A DNA stretch of 64,000 bases from Macropodus opercularis (lineage: Eukaryota > Chordata > Actinopteri > Anabantiformes > Osphronemidae): the NCBI GenBank assembly GCA_030770545.1, contig CM061106.1:10486501-10550500 (forward strand), read 5' to 3'. Under the pieces are notes generated by a model. It had not been told where the DNA came from and made no database searches. It was given only the letters and a program-made list of their open reading frames with translations. How positions within the stretch are numbered: the first letter of the stretch is position 1; every line of letters starts with the position of its first letter. Positions 1 through 12,058 of the stretch are shown here, in pieces. A program made the translations under genes and the position numbers.

Positions 1-1424
1 GTTGTTACATTTTCACTACATTTCATAGGAAAAACGTCCCATGTTCACCACTGACAAACCCTTTAACTAACCACGAACTATGTTGCACCATGTTTCAAAA
101 TGTTATCAATTATGGAATGTTAGAAAAATCCACTTCCATATTTTGAAGTAAATCTTCACATTTAGAACTAATAACCAAATCTGCTGCAGTTTTAATAAAG
201 TTATAACTGTTCATGTCATGAACACACTTTTAAATTAAACACGTCTTCAGTATTTGGTTCCAGCTTTGCCGTGGTCCTGCCATGTTGCCGCCTCTGTCTG
301 CCAACGTCTGGCATCGGTTTCTTAGTTAGTGGAGGACTGGTGTTGCTGGTCTGGTTTGTGTAACGTGAGCCTTTCAGATGTGCATCAGTGAGGCGTGTTC
401 TGTGTTTGTTCTTGATGGAGTTTATGTCAGAAAATGTCGATTCTCAGCCAGGTTGAACCTAATAGGTCGTACCCTTCATAGCTGGACTCTGTGTCAACAA
501 GGCACCAAACGTCTGGTGCAGCCTGGCAGGCTTTGAGGTGCAGCTCATGCAGTGTTATCATTTCAGCCTCCACCTTTCCAGCATCCGAGTTGAACGTTGC
601 ACTTAACTGCTCAGCAAAGCAGGAAACAATTAGAAACGAATGACACACATGGCTTAAGGCGTCTCAGGCTACATACTGGTTGACAAAAAGCGGCGTTTGG
701 GCACATTAGACAAGAAATGTGTGTTATTGTTTAGGATCAACTGCAGGATATGGAGACGTCTTTATCGATCTTAATGTTGAAATGTAGACCTACTGAAATA
801 AGGGAATTAAATGGGAATTTGTGTAATTTCTTTTCTCTTTTTGTCATTCATTCAGTTCCTTGGTTGCATACAGACGCACTTTAAATAAATAAACTCCACA
901 CAACTCCACTTTACAAAAATGCCTTTAATGCAGGTATTTACAGCAGTAATGAGCAAAAAGGTTCAAAATGAAAAGATGAATATCCATCAAACTATTTCAG
1001 TAAAAGTTTAAAAACAATAAAAATAAACACTAAGTCAAACCAGACAGAGATGATGTGTCTTCTATTCTGTCTGCTGACAGATCGTCTCATCTCAGTCACG
1101 TTGATTCAGCATAAGTGGAATGAAAATATTCAGACGTGTGTCCACACAGAAACATATTAATAGAAGCATTTTATTAAACCCAGAAAACCAAATCTGTGTT
1201 TGCTCATATTTCCTTTATGCAGCAACTGTTTCAATGGAAGAAAACATCAGGACACAGTAAACAAATATAAAGTCAAGAAGCAGTGACTTAAAGTTTTACT
1301 GAGACACATTTAATGAAGCTGCTTTTTAGATTTACCTATAACACAAACATGTCAAAGCCTCTGAGGACATGAGTTCACCTTCCTACAAACCAAACGTTGC
1401 TGTGATTGGTCCATCACACTGTGA
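1..1424. other. No recognisable gene (intergenic)
   Basis: AT-rich sequence with short scattered reading frames only. I see no conserved protein motif, RNA gene or clear repeat boundary here. Confidence 0.5.
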
Positions 1425-1911
1425 TCAGGTTGATGCTGTGAGCTGCTGCTTCTGTGTGTTTTCTCTGAGCTCCTCTCTCTCAGCCTCCTCTACACTCGGA
1501 GCTTTGGCTGCCTGGATGTGGAGCTTCCCGTCTGGATCCGTGGAGCAGCTGACGGCTTCAGGGTTCAGTCCTTCAGGCAGATCCAACTCCTGTCTGAACT
1601 CCTGCAGTCTGGCAGAGTAGGAGTCTTTCCCGTCCTCCTGCTTCGTCTCTGTCAGCTTCCTGCCCACCTGCCTGACAGACAGCTGCTCTGTCTGTCCCTC
1701 TTCCTCCAGCTGGTAGGAGACTGGCTGCAGGGCCACACTGCTGTGGAAAGGCTCCGTCTCCTCCAGGATCTGGTGTTGAAGTCTGGAGGTTTCTGTGCAG
1801 TAGATGCTGCTGGTAGAGCAGAGGTCTGACCTCTGGCCACAGACTGCGTCCAGGACAGCAGACGTCCATGAAGGGACTGAGGGCAGAGCTGAATCCATGA
1901 GAGCACAGCGT
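1425..1911 (-). pseudogene. hsp30-type small heat shock protein pseudogene
   Basis: This is a broken copy of a fish hsp30-family small heat shock protein, an alpha-crystallin-domain chaperone that is intronless in fish. The N-terminal part, with the motif SALSPFMD and then RSLWPEVRPLLYQQ, reads in one minus-strand frame. The middle and C-terminal part, with QILEETEPF, SVRQVGRKL and EFRQELDLPEGLNPEAV, reads in another, so there is at least one frameshift near 1780. The expected ATG before the N-terminal motif reads ACG at 1909-1911. The segment before SVRQVGRKL, where family members carry the first strands of the alpha-crystallin domain, is shortened, and a second short deletion follows that motif. 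Seen: frames, motifs and missing start. Inferred: loss of function. Functional relatives are about 200 residues long; this copy spans only 487 bp. Confidence 0.83.
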
Positions 1912-4239
1912 GTTCAGAGTGTGTTTAGTGCTGGGATGGAACAATGTTCAGCGTCTGTTCACCTCTATGTCTCTGTGTTGCTTTGTGTCTCAGCAGTGGG
2001 TCTGTCCGTGTCGAGTGACATTTTAGAAGTGAGATGTAAATCACACACATTTGTAGATATTTGCATAGACGCACTAATCATCAGAATTATCCAGCTGTAA
2101 ATAGATTCATTTAACATAAACTCTGTTCAACACACAAATATTCTGTGAAACAGCTCAAACCTACTTTCCTTTAACGTAAAGGTCAGAGGTCACTGTTGGT
2201 TACAAAGGAAACTCAGCTGAGTTGTCCTGTGATGTGTCTTTAGATGTTTCAGTTAAATTCAGTTTATTTATATAGAGTCAACTGACTCTACAGAATCCAA
2301 CAATACAACTATATAGAAAACCAACAAATCCCAGTTGAGTAATTCACGAATCAATAAACACATTTAACTCTTAATTAAACCTTAATAGTCAGAGTAGAGA
2401 GTGAAGCATCCTCTACTTCGCATTCACCACATGGCCTACATGTTATATTTTCTTTGTGCATCAGACAGCACAGTTTATTCTACATATCACTAAAATATGA
2501 CTATTTATTATTATTTATTGATCGTTATTCTTATATATCTTTATCAGTGCCGCTGGTTTGTTACTGGTTTCACTCTGAGGCTGCTAAGATACTTCAGCTT
2601 CACTTGTTTAGTTCAGTATTTTTCCTTCTTAATGCTTGTGAACCAGTAAATGATAGATTTGTATTTAAGGAAGAGATGAAAAACAGACTAAAGCAAACTG
2701 CTGCTTAACAGTAAACTGTATCACTTCAATCTAAGCTGCATAGTTTCACTTTGCATATTTATTTGCATTTCTTTTCCCCATCACTACGTAGCAGTGCTGC
2801 ATATTTACATATTAATGTACAGGACATAATCCAGAGATGATGACCTGTAGTAATTATAATTATATAATTTCATCTCAATTAACTGTATTTATACCTGTAA
2901 AGAAAGAGAGTCTGCAGCTCAGACACTTCCTTCCTCTCAATAATCCAACATCCAGCAAATTAGCTGAAGAAACGAGTCTTTAATGGTTCATACATATCTA
3001 AAAATCAATCACAAAAACTAACATATTATCCAGAGCATATTTAGTTTACGTGCAGTCGTTGAACATCAAATGTCCATATATACTGGCTCAGAACTTGGAT
3101 TGTGCTACACCATGACAACAAACACATTTCACGTCCTTCAGATGCCAGTGGTTCACTTTGACTGAATTTAATAAACACTTGAGCCTCTTTGGTCCAAAGC
3201 ATCCACAGGCCTGATGCTGCTAAAAGGAGACTATGCTGATCTCTCCTCTCCAAACACAGAACATCAGTCTGGTTTAGAATCAACGCTGCTTCATAGTTAG
3301 AGCAGAGACGTGACCTCAGCAGGACACTGAAGCTACTGATGTCCAGCTGAACTAGAGCTTTGTGCTGCCTCCTGCTCTGAGCCCCAGCGATTTAGGGCCA
3401 GACAGACTTTGAACTGTCCAGCTCTGCTGTCATGACGTGTTTTAAGATGTAGAACAACCGTCTTCTAAGTAATCTGTTTGATATTGTAGTGGTCAGAGAT
3501 GTCCCAACTCAGAAGAATTCAAGCCGAGGCAGCATTAGGTTCAAATAATCAAACATTAATTTATTTTCAGTGGTGAGATGAGAAATATGCAAAGACAGGA
3601 AAACAAAGTCAACTCTCTCTCCTGCAGGGAGACGCTCACAGGCGCGTGGAGAAGGACAGAGCCCAGGCTGGGAGACGCTGGCTGTGTCTCCCAGCCCGGC
3701 ACAGCTCACATCTCCCCCGTCTCATTCTAGGGAGGTGGTTTTTAAACCCTGAACAAGCGTCAGAATGTGAAGATTTCCTACCAAGAATTGTCTGTCTAAA
3801 TTCTATTGTTCAACAGCTCAGACTGTTTTGTCTAAAAGCCAGATTGTCTTGGAACCCAAGGCCAGCAAGCCTGCACAGCCTAGACAGGACCTGTTCTGCT
3901 CTATTCTAAACCCTTTAGCCTGAACTAAATGTATATGTGCCAAATATATATTTCACTACAAATTAACAAATTATGCATGGACTACAATAGTTTAAACTGT
4001 AAATGTATTTGAACACACAAATAATATACAATAAGCTGGAAGAAACAATACTGGAATTAAACATCAAATCAAGTTTAAACTCATCATGGAGACAGTACTG
4101 AACAATAGAGACAATGAAAATGATAATGTGCAGGCAGGATGCCTCCCTCCATTTTATCTGAGACGTGTTAGCAGCAGCCAATCAGAATGAAGAGAGAATG
4201 AAAAGCTCTGATTGGCTGTATGTTTTATCATCAAGTTTT
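1912..4239. other. No recognisable gene; repeat-like patches
   Basis: No supported coding region. A stretch near 2255-2330 (tttatttatatag and following) resembles the end of a common fish interspersed repeat, and 3490-3960 looks repeat-derived, but I cannot name either family. Confidence 0.4.
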
Positions 4240-4650
4240 TCATCTCGTGATACACAAGACTTTGTCTGAGTCCATAGCAACGTGAGGTTTCTCTCCAGTG
4301 TGAATGCGTTGATGTGACCGTAAGTTGCTGAGCCGAGAGATGGTTTTTCCACACTGTTCACATGAGTGAGGTTTCTCTCCAGTGTGAATACCACAGTGGA
4401 TCTTCAATGCCTGTGACCTGCGGAAAGCTGCTCCACAGTCGTTGCAGGTGTACGGTCTTTCTCCTGTATGAATCTGCTGGTGGGTCTTTAGGCTGCCTTT
4501 GGTGGTGAAAGCTTTTCCACACTGCTTAAAGCTGTATGGTTTCACTACAGAGTGAACCTTCTGATGCTTCTTTAGCTCTGATGGTCTGGTGAAGGTTTGG
4601 TCACATTGCTGACAGAGATGCAGCCTTGAAATCCTTCTTCCTCTGGGTTT
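4240..4650 (-). CDS. C2H2 zinc-finger protein, terminal exon
   Basis: This exon encodes a tandem array of Kruppel-type C2H2 fingers, which bind DNA in the nucleus as transcription regulators. From the acceptor (a pyrimidine-rich tract ending in TTTAG at 4651-4655 on the minus strand) the frame is open for 136 codons to a stop at 4240. About four fingers are visible, each with C-x2-C and H-x3-H spacing and TGEKP/TGERP linkers; the last linker runs into a short non-finger tail. The first finger reads HLCQQCDQTF. In the second finger the first zinc-binding cysteine is replaced (YSFKQCGKAF, Phe for Cys), so that finger is probably dead. The exon begins in phase 0, matching the donor of the upstream exon at 8261, which supports one gene. 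The array is short for this family, so a degenerating copy is possible. Confidence 0.78.
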   Translation of the reverse strand, partial: KPRGRRISRLHLCQQCDQTFTRPSELKKHQKVHSVVKPYSFKQCGKAFTTKGSLKTHQQIHTGERPYTCNDCGAAFRRSQALKIHCGIHTGEKPHSCEQCGKTISRLSNLRSHQRIHTGEKPHVAMDSDKVLCITR

Positions 4651-7600
4651 CTAAAGTAACAGATATCAAAGAGGAGAAAATTAAATCTCAGGATGGCACA
4701 AATAGCTACAATACAAAAAGACAGCAAGGGCCCCACAACGTCTTTGATTATACTAGGATACTGTCAGAGAGCCCAGAGGAACGGACGTTGATGGTACATG
4801 TCAATGCAGGTGGAGATATTAGGGGAAACCCCTGTGAGAGGAGGTTTAATTGTTTCAGACCATATAAGCCTCAAAGTTGTTGAAATAATGAGTAGCCATT
4901 ACACTGTTGCAACCTCCTATAGTTGTGAGACTTTGTGGAGTTCACAATGGAAATTCTATTAGAGCCACTGATGTCTGGGAGCCTGCTGAAAATGCTTGTG
5001 CTAACAATTCTGTAAATATAACAGAATTTACTGTGTACGTTTGGACCTTTTGACTAATGAAATTGATTATAAAAACACAACTGATCTTTTTTCCAGACTA
5101 CACATTTGTGTACACCAGCTTTTTGTGTGTACAATTTTCTCACACAGTATTTATAGAAAATTACATTATAGAATATCGACACCAATGAGACACAAGTTCC
5201 CTAAATTCCCTAAAATCTATGTACACAACAAGTCATTCAGCAAATGGACCGGCTTCATTATTCGTGCAAAACAATAATAGACCTGTCCCTCCAAGCTAGA
5301 TTGTTTTACTTTGTATCAGTTGTAGTCGTGCTTCAGTATTTTGGTTCATGTAAAGTTATCTGCACACTTTCATTTATCATGTGACCAGAGAAAGGTACGT
5401 ACACTTCAACATTCAACAACTAGTGCTGTTATACTTCAGTGATAACTTGCATCTTGTCAATGTAAATTGCTTGATACATATTGTATAATGTCCTGTTGGT
5501 TTTCTGCGGAACAATAACAACCAGTGGATCCACATCTTCAGTGGATTCAGTAATTTTTGTGGACTCAGTCTAGCTCCTGTGCCAGTATTTCTACATAGTA
5601 ACAGCACAGGGAAAGGAGAACTCACTGGCACTTCCCAGTCTGCACCAGTTATGTTTACTGCTGTCCAAACTTCAACCTTAAGTTGCTGAAGTACTTTCTT
5701 TTCCTTTGGTCAGGTCTATTATTTGGTGGGATTTTGTCTTTTTATTCCTGGTGCACTATAAGTTTTGTGCCTACCGTTGTATATAAAGGCATTTTGTCAT
5801 TCATTGGCAGGTGACACAAGACATATATTATGCTTCATATACATATTCTGTTCCTGAAAGAAACACAGGTAAGTATGTGTGTGTGGGAAACTATTGTTTA
5901 ATTAGTCCACTATTTAAGAAATCAACCAATGTAATCACAGTCTAAATCCAGAGGTCTTGATACCAACTTCTTTCAAGAAAATACAATAGAGACAATCAAA
6001 CAAGGAATAATGGAGAAGAGCCAGTAGGACCTAAAGGATTAGTTTAACATAAACGGCTCAACCCTGAATGAAACACACACACATGATAACACATGCTGCT
6101 CTACTGAGTATGAGGACACACGGACGATGAAGACTAAAAGCAAGATAATCTAATTATGCCAAGTCTAACGTTGTCAAACACAACATCTACTTTAATTTAA
6201 GAATTGTTACTCAGCAGGAATTAAAGTAACACATGACAAGACAAATTTCACCCCATCAGACCACACTGAGACACTGATAGAGGCCAAAGATGTGTCTGCA
6301 CGTTCTCAGGTGAAGTCGTTGTGTTGAGGGATTGGAGTTGAGTGTAATTATCACATTTAAGAAATCAAACTGAGTCTGTTAATGTTTGTCATATTTATTC
6401 TGAACAGTTTGATAATGTAGACGCAATAGTCAACGCTGCCAACGTAAACTCACTGTTTCCAGGTATGGAAATTTACAAACTGTCTACATGCAGTGGCCCA
6501 GTCTGACTCCTCACCTACACCTACTGCAAAGTCCAAAGCCAAGAGGACCTTGAGAAAGACAGAGACCAACACACTTAGTGACTGAAAATTGTTTCCAGTC
6601 ATAAATGTTATTAATGCACAACAAACTTTTCCATCATACAGGTTATTATTACAACTATGCTTTATTGAATGGCCAAGTCTTTGCAACTACAAGTGCCTAC
6701 GTATGAAGTTTACCAACAAAGTAGGTTGTTGCTGTGGACAGTTGGAGGGTTTTCAAACTGACCTGAGCAATAAATCTGAACGTCTTAAAGAAAGTACAGT
6801 TAACAAATATAGCTCAATAAATGTTGTCACTACAGTTGATGACTCTGTGGAAAAGAAAGGACACAGAGGTTGTAGCGTCTGTTCTTCCATCACAGATAAA
6901 AGGAAACAACTTTACCATAAACCACAGAATTCAACTCACTCAGACGAGAGAGGTATGTTAAAAATATTTGACAGAAATATAACAAAATGAAAAACATAAC
7001 AAAACAGTTAATTATACACTGAACAAATTTTCTTTGTGTATAGACTTAACATGACAATGCACTTTTGTGGATTTCTGAATTTTTACATTTCAACACAGGC
7101 GATTGGAGAACTTTTGCATCTTGCCAGTAGCTTGTATAATGTGGAAAAGCACAGATATATTCTAAACCATTAGACTGATGGTGTGATTCTCTGGTTAAAG
7201 ATTGATGTTGCATCTACATGTTTGGTCAAAGGTAATTTCCAAAGTGGTTTGCTGCACCTACAGATACTCATTTAAAGATCTCATCATGCTGTTACTTATT
7301 AATGTACTGTCTTGCAGTTGAGCTTTGAGAACCAGGTAATTGTTTCTTTGGTGAACATCAGAGGAGTCAACTGGATGATGGTAATTTTATTTAAAATACC
7401 TGATAGTTAATGATTCTTTGAGACAATGAACATATGTGATTAAATTACAGCTTTGTTTTCAGTATATTATTCTTGTGATGGATCCTTCACCAATGTCTGC
7501 AGAGTATGCAGCAAAAAGAGTAAGACCAGTACTAGGTAGCATCAGTCAACCACACATGTACAGTATGATGAGCAGACATTAAAGACTTAAGATTATTACT

Positions 7601-8260
7601 CTGCAATGCACAGTAAAACTAATCACATTATTATTATTATTATGTACAGTAATCCAGTGCAATTCGTGCTGGTCAGAAAAACAGAAATGTGTTTTCTAAA
7701 ACACTAAAGCTGTGAGATTAAAGGACATAGATATACGCTCTAAGTACACAAACATAATCTAGGAGCTACACACCAGAATTGATTTCTGGGAGTTGACACG
7801 GTTTGGTATCACTTTAGTAGAATGTGCCAGGTGAAATACAATTATATGAAGTGTGTCAAGTGCTTTGACGTTAGATGAGTCATCATAACTACCTACTAAC
7901 TGTACTCACACAGTCCTGACTGTTAGGCCAGTGTTAGGTCTGTTATCTGTTAATGTCAGTTTCTTTTTCTCTCCTAGTTTGTCACAGTCACTGTAATGAA
8001 GAAAACTAAAACAAGTCTACAATGAGAACTAGTAATAATAGTGTAGGGTGACTGTGACCATGGTGACGAGTTTAATGGGATAGAAGTCATTGTCCTCTGT
8101 GACATCAAATTACTTTCTCTGTAAAGGTGTTTTACTGCTGCACTATAATGTCAACGAGGATCAAATTACATTGTGACGATATTAATGTAACAAACAGAAG
8201 CAGCTTAAGATAAATATTAATATTTGAGCCGCTTTTAGTGGTGAACTGATCAGCACCGAC
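4651..8260 (-). other. Intron between the two zinc-finger exons
   Basis: This 3.6-kb stretch lies between the phase-matched donor at 8261 and acceptor at 4650. It is AT-rich. The longest plus-strand frame (6589-6990, 133 codons) has a cysteine pair and a possible donor after GAGAG near 6951, but I recognise no family and give it no coding call. Nothing else is supported here. Confidence 0.5.
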
Positions 8261-8485
8261 CTGTTGATCTGTGGCTCCATCGTGGTCGTTGTCCTGCTGC
8301 TCCTTCATTCTAGTGGATCGGTCCTGCTCGGTTAAACTCTGGTCCATCTGCTCCTCCTTAATTCCACTAATGGATTCGTCCTGCTCAGTAAAACTCGGGT
8401 CCAGCTTCTCCATATCGCTCTTGGTCTGGTATTGATAAATGTCCACATCCTCTACTTTCAGTTCCAACTTGTACTGATCCGCCAT
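8261..8485 (-). CDS. Zinc-finger protein, N-terminal acidic exon
   Basis: This is a 75-codon first coding exon starting with ATG at 8485 and ending in a CAG|GT donor (gtcggt) at 8261. The product is acidic and low in complexity, with repeats of the form SxTEQD and the phrase GIKEEQMDQS. Such KEE/EQD-rich leader exons are typical of fish C2H2 zinc-finger genes, where they precede a finger exon after one intron. The exon ends in phase 0 and the finger exon at 4650 begins in phase 0. Joining them is an inference; a transcript would settle it. Beyond this acidic composition I see no KRAB, BTB or ZAD domain, so the regulatory role is unknown. Confidence 0.66.
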
Positions 8486-9885
8486 GGTCCTGGTTGCTGT
8501 GGAGAGAAATTAAAGGGAAACTGATGAACAGACCAAAAGTAAAGTTGTCTTGCATAGGAAAGCTCTGAGTGTAGCTGTATCTCAAAATAGATCAAAGGCA
8601 TCGTCTCTGGTCTCCATCTGATGCATCCTGCAAAGTTCAAAACATAAAGATGGAAACTGGTGAGTTGAAAGTTTTCCTTCTCATACATCTGCAGAAAGTG
8701 TTCATCATCTATAATATGGCATCAAACTCTCACAGAGACGTCTGTGACTGTATAAAGTACACGTAGTGCTGTGTCGCGGGAAACAGTAAAGGTAAATATA
8801 TACATATATTTCCTGAAGGATAGTATGAGTCAGTATTAAAATTAGAAAAGAACTTAGAAAGTAGTAAGGGAAACAGAACTAAAGCAAGTCTGTGGAGATT
8901 CTCAGTCATCCAGGTGAAGTTGTGTCATGGCAACTGGACGACTTTTTGTAGAAACCAGTGGAAAACATTCCCACTTCCACTGAGGCAAGAAAGAGGAAAA
9001 CATGCATCTAAGGACAGCTCTCAGGACCCGTGGCCCCAGATGGGCCTTCAGCAAGGCTGCGTCTCAGCCCAGGAAAAGGAACAGAACAGCCTGAGACCCA
9101 GAGCCAACGGAAGAATCTGGTTATTCTTTACATGGCCAGAGTTTTAGAAAAGCTCAAAAGGATTTTTGAAAACCAAACAGCCATTAGACAACGTCATGAG
9201 AAGAAACCACAACAACAACCTCCACCACAGTCTCACTTAGCTAAACACCAGACCTCCATCAACCCCCACATCCACCACAACTCAAACGTCCAATCAACAT
9301 CACCCTGTTCCACGACCACAGTCACAGCTACAGAGGAAGAAGAAGAAGAAAGAGGAAAAGTCCTACATGGGGAGAAAGGAGACAAGGTCATAGAGCAGGA
9401 TGAAGAGAGAGACTGTTGGTGTAGGAAACCTGGAGACTGAGCACAAGAAGATTTAACTGAGAGATAAATACTGACACTTCTGAAAGACGTCACAAGAGCC
9501 AGGACTGTCCAGACAACAGGTCGACTCAACGGAGACCAGCTGAGGATCCAGGGTCAACAGAGCAGCAGGAGAAGGAAGGAACCACACTGACACACACAGC
9601 AATGACGACACACTCACACACACATGCACTGACACTGACTGCTCTGCTACCAGCAAAGAAGAACGCTGCTCTGTGCTGACACTGACATGATGACACTGCT
9701 ATGCATAGAAGCGTTAGAAGCCAAGTTCACACCACAACAAACATTCAGGACCATAATCACAACTTTCCACAAAGTGTTTTAACAGAGAATGATTAAAATC
9801 TGATTATCATGATGGACGGCGGTAAAACAAGATCATTAATTAAATATTAAAACCCAACAAGCTGAGTCGTATATAGGTATATACA
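8486..9885. other. No recognisable gene (intergenic)
   Basis: The reading frame at 9030-9440 is a glutamine-, glutamate- and threonine-rich low-complexity frame with no family resemblance. A short phrase at 8891-8925 (gagattctcagtcatccagg) recurs in altered form at 35496-35520 and is probably part of a dispersed repeat. Confidence 0.4.
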
Positions 9886-10490
9886 CACATGGAGGGAAAA
9901 TATTATTTGAACCGCAGCTGATTTTGTAAGTTTCCCCACTAACAGAAATGATCAGTCTATAATGTCAATGCTGGGTTTAGTGAGAGACAACAATAACAAA
10001 ATACAAAACAACAAAATAAGATCTAAATTAACTTGCTTTTTCATGATTGAAATAAGTATTTGATCCCTTTGCAAAACGTGCTTCAGTACTTGGTGGTAAA
10101 ACCTTTGTTGGCAATCACAGAGCTCAGACGTTTCTGGTAGTTGGCCACAAGCTTTGCTCACATCTCAGGGGATTTTGATCCACTCCTCTGTGCAGATCTT
10201 CTCCAAATCATTAATGTTTCGTGGCTGATGTTTGGCAACTCAAACCTCCAGCTCCCTCCACAGATTTTCTATGGGATTAAGGTCTGGAGATGGACTAAGC
10301 CACTCCATGACTTACTGTGCCTCTTCTTGAGCCAATCCTTTGCTGCCTTGGCCGTGTGCTTTGGCTCATTGTCATTTGACCCATTTTCAATGCCCTGACT
10401 GAGGGAAGGAGGTTCTCACCAAACACCATCCATCCTCCCTTTGATGCAGTGCAACTGTCCTGACTCCTTGGCAAAATAAAAAAAAAAGCA
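9886..10490 (-). mobile_element. Tc1/mariner transposon remnant (transposase 3' part)
   Basis: On the minus strand, the stretch around 10235-10305 encodes the phrase SPDLNPIENLWRELE, the conserved C-terminal catalytic segment of Tc1-type DD34E transposases; the E is the third acidic residue. Downstream on the minus strand, homology to the usual transposase C-terminus continues to about 10085, with stops. The 9890-9960 segment (ttatttgaaccgcagctgattttg) resembles the terminal repeat region of these elements. The 5' half of the transposase and the other terminal repeat are not seen, so this is a dead, truncated copy. Confidence 0.8.
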
Positions 10491-10711
10491 TTCCTCCTCC
10501 TCCAAACACAGCAAGTTGAGTTGATTTTCTAATTGGAGGTTTTAATCAAAGCCAACGACTGGAAAAGAGGTCAACTACGTTTTATAATCATTAGTGAATA
10601 TTTACAAACGTACACATTAAACTCTATTATTAGCATAATATGTTTAGCATTTTCAGCAGGTAACTATTATTCGCTCCAAAAAGTCTCTCAGCTCTTGCAA
10701 TTGTTCAAACA
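10491..10711. other. Unassigned AT-rich sequence
   Basis: Nothing recognisable between the Tc1 remnant and the hairpin element. Confidence 0.4.
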
Positions 10712-10990
10712 ACGCGGTGTTCCGTAATAACGAGTGACCACGTTAACTGGTGTCCGACTTCAGTAGTTACGGCAGATGTTTGAAGGAGGAAGCGAGCCTG
10801 TTAGTCCTAATCACTGCCTTGTCTGTGTTTTATTAGATTTACGTCAAACTGCTGGTAATTTTTAGTGGCTTCACAGAAAAAACACCGACAAGGCAGCGAC
10901 TAGGACTAACAGGCTCCTTCAAACATCTGCCGTAACCACTGAAGTCGGTCACCAATTAACGTAACCACTCGTTATTGCGGAACACCGCAC
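10712..10990. repeat. Fold-back hairpin element
   Basis: Two imperfect inverted arms of about 115-130 bp, 10712-10840 and 10873-10988, are separated by only about 30 bp. The outer ends are gcggtgttccg and cggaacaccgc. The arms share ttacggcagatgtttgaagga and gcctgttagtccta with only scattered mismatches and one short insertion. The structure looks like a hairpin MITE or fold-back element. I could not find a convincing target-site duplication. Confidence 0.75.
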
Positions 10991-11442
10991 ACCACGAGGG
11001 TCCCACACCCACAACTTAACACAAACCTTCAGTTTAACGCACGAACACAACACGCAATAAATAAACACACCAGCACTGCAGCATTTAAACACAATGAACA
11101 CATAACTATTTAGAAGCAGGAACAGCAGCAGCTGCTCCCACAATGCACCGGGTCGCTACACTACGCTGCTGAAAACACTTTGCTGCGTTAACGAACATGA
11201 ACTTACTCCAAAATGCTGCAGCGAGTCCTTAGTGAAGAACGAAGTTCAGAGACACTTGGACCGATTTTATCTCCTTCTGGACGAATCAATGTACAAAGTC
11301 AGAAAACTCTTCCAACCAGTCGTTCACGTTGAACAATGGACTCGTTTCAACACTTACACCGTCTCGGTACCTGTTGTTTCCCGCCGTGGCGCTTAAAAGT
11401 ACGATGTCGCTGGGCGATGACGTCACATATGCGACTTATTGT
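10991..11442. other. Unassigned sequence
   Basis: No supported gene. It abuts the left arm of the large inverted repeat. Confidence 0.35.
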
Positions 11443-12058
11443 TTGGCGAGCGCTGCCATCAGCCATAGAGCTACAGCGCCACTCGCTGGATAATGTGAGG
11501 AACTACTCTTTACTCGCCAGAGAGAATTGAAACCTCTTCATTTAGAATCAACAGCCTTTGCTTCTATTTCCTTGTTTTTCTGACGCGGCTACGTTTATAT
11601 ATTTATACTGTAGAATCAGTTTGATTTTACTGAGCATCATTCAATACAAACCCAGTGGATGCAGAGTAAAGTTGTCCTGCAGGAGAAGGGGGAGGTGGTG
11701 AGGAGGGAGTTTAACAGGGACACACTCACCTTCTAATGTTTCATTAGAGGCAGCATCACTCAACAACAACCCACAGACAATGAGCACAGTCCACAATAAT
11801 AACGTCCATCACTGAGTCAGTAATAAAGTCATGTTTGGACCAGCAGAGATCAGACTCGTTTCATAGGCCGCTGTGCCACATGTTCCTGCTACGACCTCAC
11901 CTTGATCACACCCTGATTCTGTGCTGTTGAATCTAAGCTCACATTTGATGGGGTGTTAAACATTAGCAGCAGGTATCTGAGCTTCTCTGAGGTAAAGCTG
12001 AACCCCCCAACACAGAAAAGCAGCACAGCTCATTTCTAACACACGCTCAGCTCTGCAG
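11443..12058. repeat. Large inverted repeat, left arm
   Basis: About 610 bp whose reverse complement recurs at 24283-24893, with small indels and few mismatches by eye. Shared blocks include gcgagcgctgccatcagcca, gtggatgcagagtaaagttg and atttgatggggtgttaaaca. Read on the minus strand, it contains what looks like a donor (gtgagtgtgtccctg) and an acceptor (tctcctgcag) around a ~55-bp intron. The preceding frame is hydrophobic and leader-like but lacks an in-frame ATG. It may be a duplicated gene fragment rather than a transposon end. Confidence 0.8.

Noticed and set aside
6589..6990. 133-codon frame with a CxxC-like pair as a gene
   Set aside because: Single unsupported frame in an intron, AT-rich, no recognised family; left as an observation only.
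9030..9440. 136-codon plus-strand frame as a gene
   Set aside because: Low-complexity Gln/Glu/Thr composition, competing antisense frame, no family motif, no splice or promoter signals.
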